This document shows, one piece after another, positions 60,589 to 64,000 of a DNA stretch of 64,000 nt; the first letter of the stretch is position 1, and every line of letters begins with the position of its first letter. The DNA comes from Paraprevotella sp. (lineage in GTDB: Bacteria > Bacteroidota > Bacteroidia > Bacteroidales > Bacteroidaceae), in the NCBI GenBank assembly GCA_017937925.1, contig JAGBCQ010000022.1, forward strand, positions 62,001 through 126,000, given 5' to 3'. Under the pieces are notes generated by a model, which ran no database searches, was not told the DNA's origin, and saw only the letters and a program-made list of their open reading frames with translations. A program made the position numbers and the translations under genes.

Positions 60589-61614
60589 TCATCCGTTGGC
60601 GTGAATACTTTCTCTTGCTTTTTCCAAAATTGAGAACAGGTCATTTATCGTTTCGGCACGAAGCATGGCTATACGGATGTCACGGAAATTGGGAATCCCT
60701 TTAAAAATGGGGGATGCGGCTAAGTGACGACGACTATGAAGAATACCTCGATATTCATCAATTCGGTGTACACTAGTTAATACTTGTTCTTTCAAGACAT
60801 CAATCTTCCAATCGACACTGAGGGGAGAGTATTCGCTTTTGAGAAATGAATCCACTTGATTTGGTTGTCGGTCCGGACACAAAAAGTCCTTTATTTCTTT
60901 AAATATCCATGGACGACCAAATGTGGCGCGTCCTACCATTATGGCATCTACTCCATATTTGTCGAAACATTCTTTGGCACGCTCAGGAGATGTTATATCG
61001 CCGTTTCCAATGATTGGAATATGCATTCTTGGATTGTTTTTCACTTCTCCGATAAGGGTCCAGTCGGCTTCTCCGGTGTACATTTGCGAACGAGTTCTGC
61101 CATGTATTGCAAGAGCTTGTATGCCACAGTCTTGTAATTGTTCGGCTAAATCCACAATAATTTTGTGATTTTCATCCCATCCTAACCGAGTTTTAACAGT
61201 GACAGGAATGTCCACAGCCTTTACAACAGCGCGTGTTATTTCTAACATTTTAGGAATGTTCTGTAGCATTCCGGCTCCGGCTCCTTTACCGGCCACTCGT
61301 TTTACAGGACAACCAAAATTTAAATCTAACACATCCGGATGAGCCCTTTCCACTACAATACGTGCAGCTTCAGCAACCGGTTCCGGCTCTTTACCATATA
61401 TCTGAATTGTTACCGGTCGTTCGTCTTCGCATACTGTGAGCTTCTCTAAACTTTTGTTTACCATTCTCACTAAAGCGTCTGCAGCAACAAATTCCGAATA
61501 TACCATGTCTGCTCCGAATTGTTTACATAACAATCGAAACCCGATATCTGTCACATCCTCCATTGGAGCTAAAAAAACCGGATATGGTCCAAATTCAACA
61601 TTCCCTATTTTCAT
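60589..61614 (-). CDS. dusB: tRNA-dihydrouridine synthase
   Basis: The 341-residue flavoenzyme reduces uridine to dihydrouridine in tRNA. FMN-binding LAPMEDVTDIGFR (15-27) and the catalytic Cys102 in LDLNFGCPV are present, followed by KGAGAGML, KTRLGWDE, AIHGRTRSQMYTG and GNGDI. It resembles DusB. It lies on the minus strand upstream of oxyR, 43 bases apart, and could be cotranscribed with it. A TACTTTTG element is at 61648-61655. Confidence 0.95.
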   Translation of the reverse strand: MKIGNVEFGPYPVFLAPMEDVTDIGFRLLCKQFGADMVYSEFVAADALVRMVNKSLEKLTVCEDERPVTIQIYGKEPEPVAEAARIVVERAHPDVLDLNFGCPVKRVAGKGAGAGMLQNIPKMLEITRAVVKAVDIPVTVKTRLGWDENHKIIVDLAEQLQDCGIQALAIHGRTRSQMYTGEADWTLIGEVKNNPRMHIPIIGNGDITSPERAKECFDKYGVDAIMVGRATFGRPWIFKEIKDFLCPDRQPNQVDSFLKSEYSPLSVDWKIDVLKEQVLTSVHRIDEYRGILHSRRHLAASPIFKGIPNFRDIRIAMLRAETINDLFSILEKARESIHANG

Positions 61615-61647
61615 AAGTGTAAAGACAACCTATTTGAAATATAGAAA

Positions 61648-61655
61648 CAAAAGTA
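61648..61655 (-). promoter_or_regulatory. -7 element of dusB
   Basis: TACTTTTG on the minus strand, 33 bases before the dusB ATG. Confidence 0.6.
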
Positions 61656-61729
61656 ACCAAAATCCCTAATAACGAGAAAAATTCGGTAACATTTATTATA
61701 TCATGGCATCACGTGGTACAAATTGTCAT

Positions 61730-62530
61730 CTAGAATTGAAGCGCTAAAGATATACCTGCTCCATATTCTGAATAAAATGGTATGGTTTCTACTTTATAGA
61801 GGTTCTTGTTACACTTTGATTTTCTGAATATTTTAGGATACAGCCAATAAGCAAATTTTGTGCTCAGAATACCAAGGCAGGCACCCGCAATAACATCGTT
61901 AAAATAGTGTCTATTATTATAAATTCTTAAGTACCCTGTGGTTGTAGCAATGGCATAACCGGCATATCCTATCCATGGTGAAATCTCTTTGTATTCTTCA
62001 TAAAGGAATTGTGCTCCCATGAAAGCGGTAGCAGTATGTCCTGAAGGGAATGAATTTTTAGCGTTACTATCAGGCCTTTTTTCATTAAAAGCAATTTTCA
62101 TAGTGCGAACAACAATAGCCATAGTAGCGTATGACATAGCAAGGGTAATTGTTCGCTCTTTGAAGGAATGTTTTGGCTTTATCTTAAATAATTCTAGTCC
62201 ATAGGCTGCCACCATAGGAGCATATTGAATATAATCATCAACTTTTGTTTTATTACTTCCTTTAGCAGAAAGTACATCTTGAACAGACTCACGTTGTTTT
62301 TTCAGCCATCCGCTTTCAACATATAGAGCAGATATTCCTATAAGTGATGTCGGAATCACGATTTCTTTCCAACTTATATCATGAGTTCCATTTGTGATGC
62401 ACGAAGAATAATTACAATGTAAACTATCTATCACATCTAATTTTTGTGATTGTGCTTGTGTTTGGGTAATGATACCCAATGAGAAATATACAGATAGTAT
62501 ACTTCTTCTTGTTAAAAAGTTAAATTTCAT
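61730..62530 (-). CDS. PAP2-superfamily phosphatase, exported
   Basis: The 266-residue protein has a signal-like N-terminus (cleavage likely before Gln27), and the three PAP2 motifs: Lys145-x6-Arg152-Pro153, PSGH at 162-165, and Arg202 with His208-x3-Asp212. Several hydrophobic segments surround them, so it may be membrane-embedded with an active site in the periplasm. Family members dephosphorylate undecaprenyl diphosphate, phosphatidate or lipid A phosphates. It is preceded by the structured leader at 62531-62807 that ends 20 bases before the ATG. Confidence 0.9.
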   Translation of the reverse strand: MKFNFLTRRSILSVYFSLGIITQTQAQSQKLDVIDSLHCNYSSCITNGTHDISWKEIVIPTSLIGISALYVESGWLKKQRESVQDVLSAKGSNKTKVDDYIQYAPMVAAYGLELFKIKPKHSFKERTITLAMSYATMAIVVRTMKIAFNEKRPDSNAKNSFPSGHTATAFMGAQFLYEEYKEISPWIGYAGYAIATTTGYLRIYNNRHYFNDVIAGACLGILSTKFAYWLYPKIFRKSKCNKNLYKVETIPFYSEYGAGISLALQF

Positions 62531-62807
62531 CTACGCTGTTGTTAGGCGAGGACTATAATTTCGATAGTACGGGGAAGACCAAGTCCATAGAATTGTATAA
62601 AAAAGCGCGAGCTTCACTTATTATACTCTAGGGAACTTGGCCATACCCGTACAAACAATAAGCTCCACCCACGCAAGCGTAGGCGTTCACTGAACTTATT
62701 CGTGTTTGTACATCTTCTAACGGCCAAGTTTTCAGAGTATATCGAATATAGTAAACGCAGTTATTAATATAGTTTCTTGTTATTTCATATCTTTAGGATT
62801 AATAATT
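62531..62807 (-). promoter_or_regulatory. structured leader with alternative helices (PAP2 gene)
   Basis: Behind TATCTTTG at 62814-62821, the minus-strand leader folds into a closed domain: ACTATA 62552-62557 with TATAGT 62747-62752 and TTCGATA 62560-62566 with TATCGAA 62740-62746. Inside is a long rod: ATACTCT 62623-62629 with AGAGTAT 62734-62740, AACTTGGCC 62634-62642 with GGCCAAGTT 62722-62730, GTACAAACA 62649-62657 with TGTTTGTAC 62703-62711, and AATAAG with CTTATT. The rod strand 62632-62652 can instead pair with 62567-62586 (GTACGGG/CCCGTAC and CCAAGT/ACTTGG). A small hairpin with a T-run lies at about 62600-62615. No family is recognised. Confidence 0.55.
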
Positions 62808-62916
62808 ATGATACAAAGATAGCAAAATGAATTAATATGGTAATAAAATAGGAGGTTTAAGTAAATATTTTCGTGATGCGCTCTTAATGTATATTGTTAA
62901 TTTTCTATGAACTATG

Positions 62917-63045
62917 ATGAAACATCATGTTTCACTCTAAAATCCGCATCTACAAAGGGGGTCTGAGCAATAATGAAACATGAAACATGAAAAAAACTCT
63001 TGTGTATAACGCGCGCGCGTGCGAGAATGATGTTTCATGTTTCAT
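62917..63045. repeat. inverted array of ATGAAAC heptamers
   Basis: TGAAACA-TCA-TGTTTCA (62918-62934) is a perfect small palindrome. Two tandem ATGAAAC units (62973-62988 with the following AT) are the exact inverse of two GTTTCAT units at 63030-63045, a 16-bp inverted repeat with a 41-base spacer. The spacer holds ACGCGCGCGCGTGCG (63009-63023). The units resemble parS half-sites (GTTTCAC) but are not parS. Confidence 0.7.
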
Positions 63046-63074
63046 CGGCGTTTAATCCGCTCCTTTTGTTATAA

Positions 63075-63140
63075 AAATAACGGACGTCCGTCATCAAAAC
63101 GCAAGACGTCTGTTGTCGCAACGTCGGACGTCCGTCGTGT
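63075..63140 (+). repeat. GACGTC palindromic repeat, copy 3
   Basis: ACGGACGTCCGTCATC and CGTCGGACGTCCGTCG flank the same core as copy 1 (CGCAAGACGTCTGTTGTCGC). The 3' arm has diverged (GTCGTGTG instead of GTCATTTTG). Confidence 0.85.
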
Positions 63141-63288
63141 GAGTAAGTTCGTGAAGTCAAATTTGTTCACTTTTTTAAGTCATTGATTACGTATTTTTAT
63201 ACCAGCAAAGCTTTTATTCTAATCATTATTCGTATATTAGCGCTGTAATGATTTTATTATGTTGATGATATAAAAGAACAAGACTTTA

Positions 63289-64000
63289 TGCAAACAGATT
63301 CATTCAAAGATAAAGTAGTTGTTGTAACCGGTGGTGCAAACGGAATTGGCCGATGCATTGCCGATGAGTTCCGTAAACAGGGAGCCACAGTTTATGTGAT
63401 TGACAAACAGGAGGGCGAACATTTCGTTGGGGATATCTCCAAGAAAGAGGTGCTGGAGGCTTTTGCAGTCGAAGTGCTGAGCAAGCATGATAAAGTGGAT
63501 GTTATCGTCAATAATGCCTTGCCATTGATGAAGGGGATAGATGAATGTTCCTACGAGGAGTTTCAGTATGCATTGAGCGTAGGAGTGACTGCACCCTTCT
63601 ATTTGGTCAAACTCTTTATGTCTCATTTAGCTGATGGTGCATCCATCATCAACATCTCTTCGTCACGCGACCGCATGAGCCAACCGCAGACCGAGAGTTA
63701 TACAGCTGCCAAAGGTGGCATTGCCGCACTTACTCACGCATTGGCAGTAAGCCTGTCGGGACGTGCTAGGGTGAATTCCATTTCTCCGGGTTGGATAGAT
63801 ACGGCCTACACCTTTTACGAAGGTCCGGATGCCACGCAGCAACCTACCGGTAGAGTGGGTAATCCTATGGACATAGCCAATATGGTGCTGTTTCTTTGCA
63901 GTGACAAGGCAGGTTTCATCACGGGTGAAAATATCTGCATCGACGGTGGCATGACCAAGCAGATGATTTATCATGGAGACTATGGGTGGAAGTTGGAAAA
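63289..64000 (+). CDS. short-chain dehydrogenase/reductase (3' end outside window)
   Basis: The frame opens at ATG 63289 and runs past the edge (237 codons seen). NAD(P)-binding TGGANGIGR is at residues 14-22, NNA at about 76-78, and the catalytic triad region has NISSSRD, then the Tyr-x3-Lys in SYTAAKGG near residue 142. SPGWIDT and GENICIDGGM match classical SDRs near their C-terminus, so little is missing. Substrate unknown. No convincing promoter is seen upstream. Confidence 0.92.

Larger units (their letters stand above)
62822..63288. other. intergenic region before the SDR gene
   Basis: After the PAP2 leader promoter this stretch holds an array of ATGAAAC heptamers (62917-63045), a GCGCGCGCG run, and copy 3 of the GACGTC repeat (63075-63140). 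From 63141 to 63288 I find no clear -7 element and no other gene. Confidence 0.6.

Noticed and set aside
62531..62760. Invertible promoter (inverton) flanked by inverted repeats
   Set aside because: The inverted segments are imperfect, overlap one another and nest as RNA helices; the promoter element lies outside them at 62814-62821.

Overview
The window reads as a chromosomal segment of a Bacteroidales bacterium, possibly Prevotellaceae or a relative. Evidence: nearly every transcription unit is preceded by the Bacteroidota -7 element TAnnTTTG, Shine-Dalgarno sequences are almost absent, and the gene families are typical of the order (YitT/DUF2179, DUF4468, DUF2490, S46 dipeptidyl-peptidase, GH95, frdCAB, a PorZ-like propeller, a type IX C-terminal sorting domain, glutaminyl cyclase). 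Base composition is even. I see no prophage, insertion sequence, CRISPR array, rRNA or tRNA gene.

Layout. 1-7.2 kb (minus): PorZ-like propeller (cut by the left edge), rdgB, YitT, leuS, then a separate TrmH-type methyltransferase. 7.2-10.2 kb: a probable small RNA and mutS. 10.2-15.6 kb: a GH43 protein (minus) and a plus operon VTC / DUF4956 / DUF2490 / Cthe_2159-type protein. 16-21.5 kb (minus): a DUF4468 protein behind a structured leader, and a 1464-residue CotH-domain protein with a type IX sorting tail. 21.8-31.9 kb: lgt, ychF, GH95, polA, a polyprenyl synthase, and dtd-mazG-deoC. 31.9-41.3 kb: uvrC, apt, a perfect parS site, mnmG, frdCAB and an NCS2 purine permease. 41.3-44.2 kb: an unrecognised secreted protein, ybeY with a decayed duplicate of its 5' end, and ruvB. 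44.4-52.5 kb: SpmA-SpmB fusion, radical SAM protein with a queuosine-precursor transporter, flippase, DUF389, S46 peptidase, rubredoxin. 52.5-64 kb: sirtuin, three FKBPs, Lrp / C26-M19 fusion / glutaminyl cyclase / SufE, oxyR, dusB, a PAP2 phosphatase behind a second structured leader, and a 3'-truncated SDR.

How parts work together. The VTC, DUF4956, Cthe_2159 and CotH proteins may form an uncharacterised envelope system: a polyphosphate polymerase-like enzyme, its membrane partner, surface proteins and an atypical kinase domain. Glutaminyl cyclase is encoded beside at least seven predicted exported proteins whose likely mature N-terminus is glutamine. The three FKBPs look targeted to cytosol, lipoprotein and periplasm. 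frdCAB supplies fumarate respiration.

The less expected signals are mostly non-coding: a canonical parS next to mnmG; a three-copy palindromic GACGTC repeat, one copy fused to a ybeY fragment; two long leaders (DUF4468 gene and PAP2 gene) with mutually exclusive helices, one ending in a clear intrinsic terminator; a promoter-to-terminator small RNA unit upstream of mutS; a G8 tract at the -33 position of one promoter; and an inverted heptamer array near the right end.
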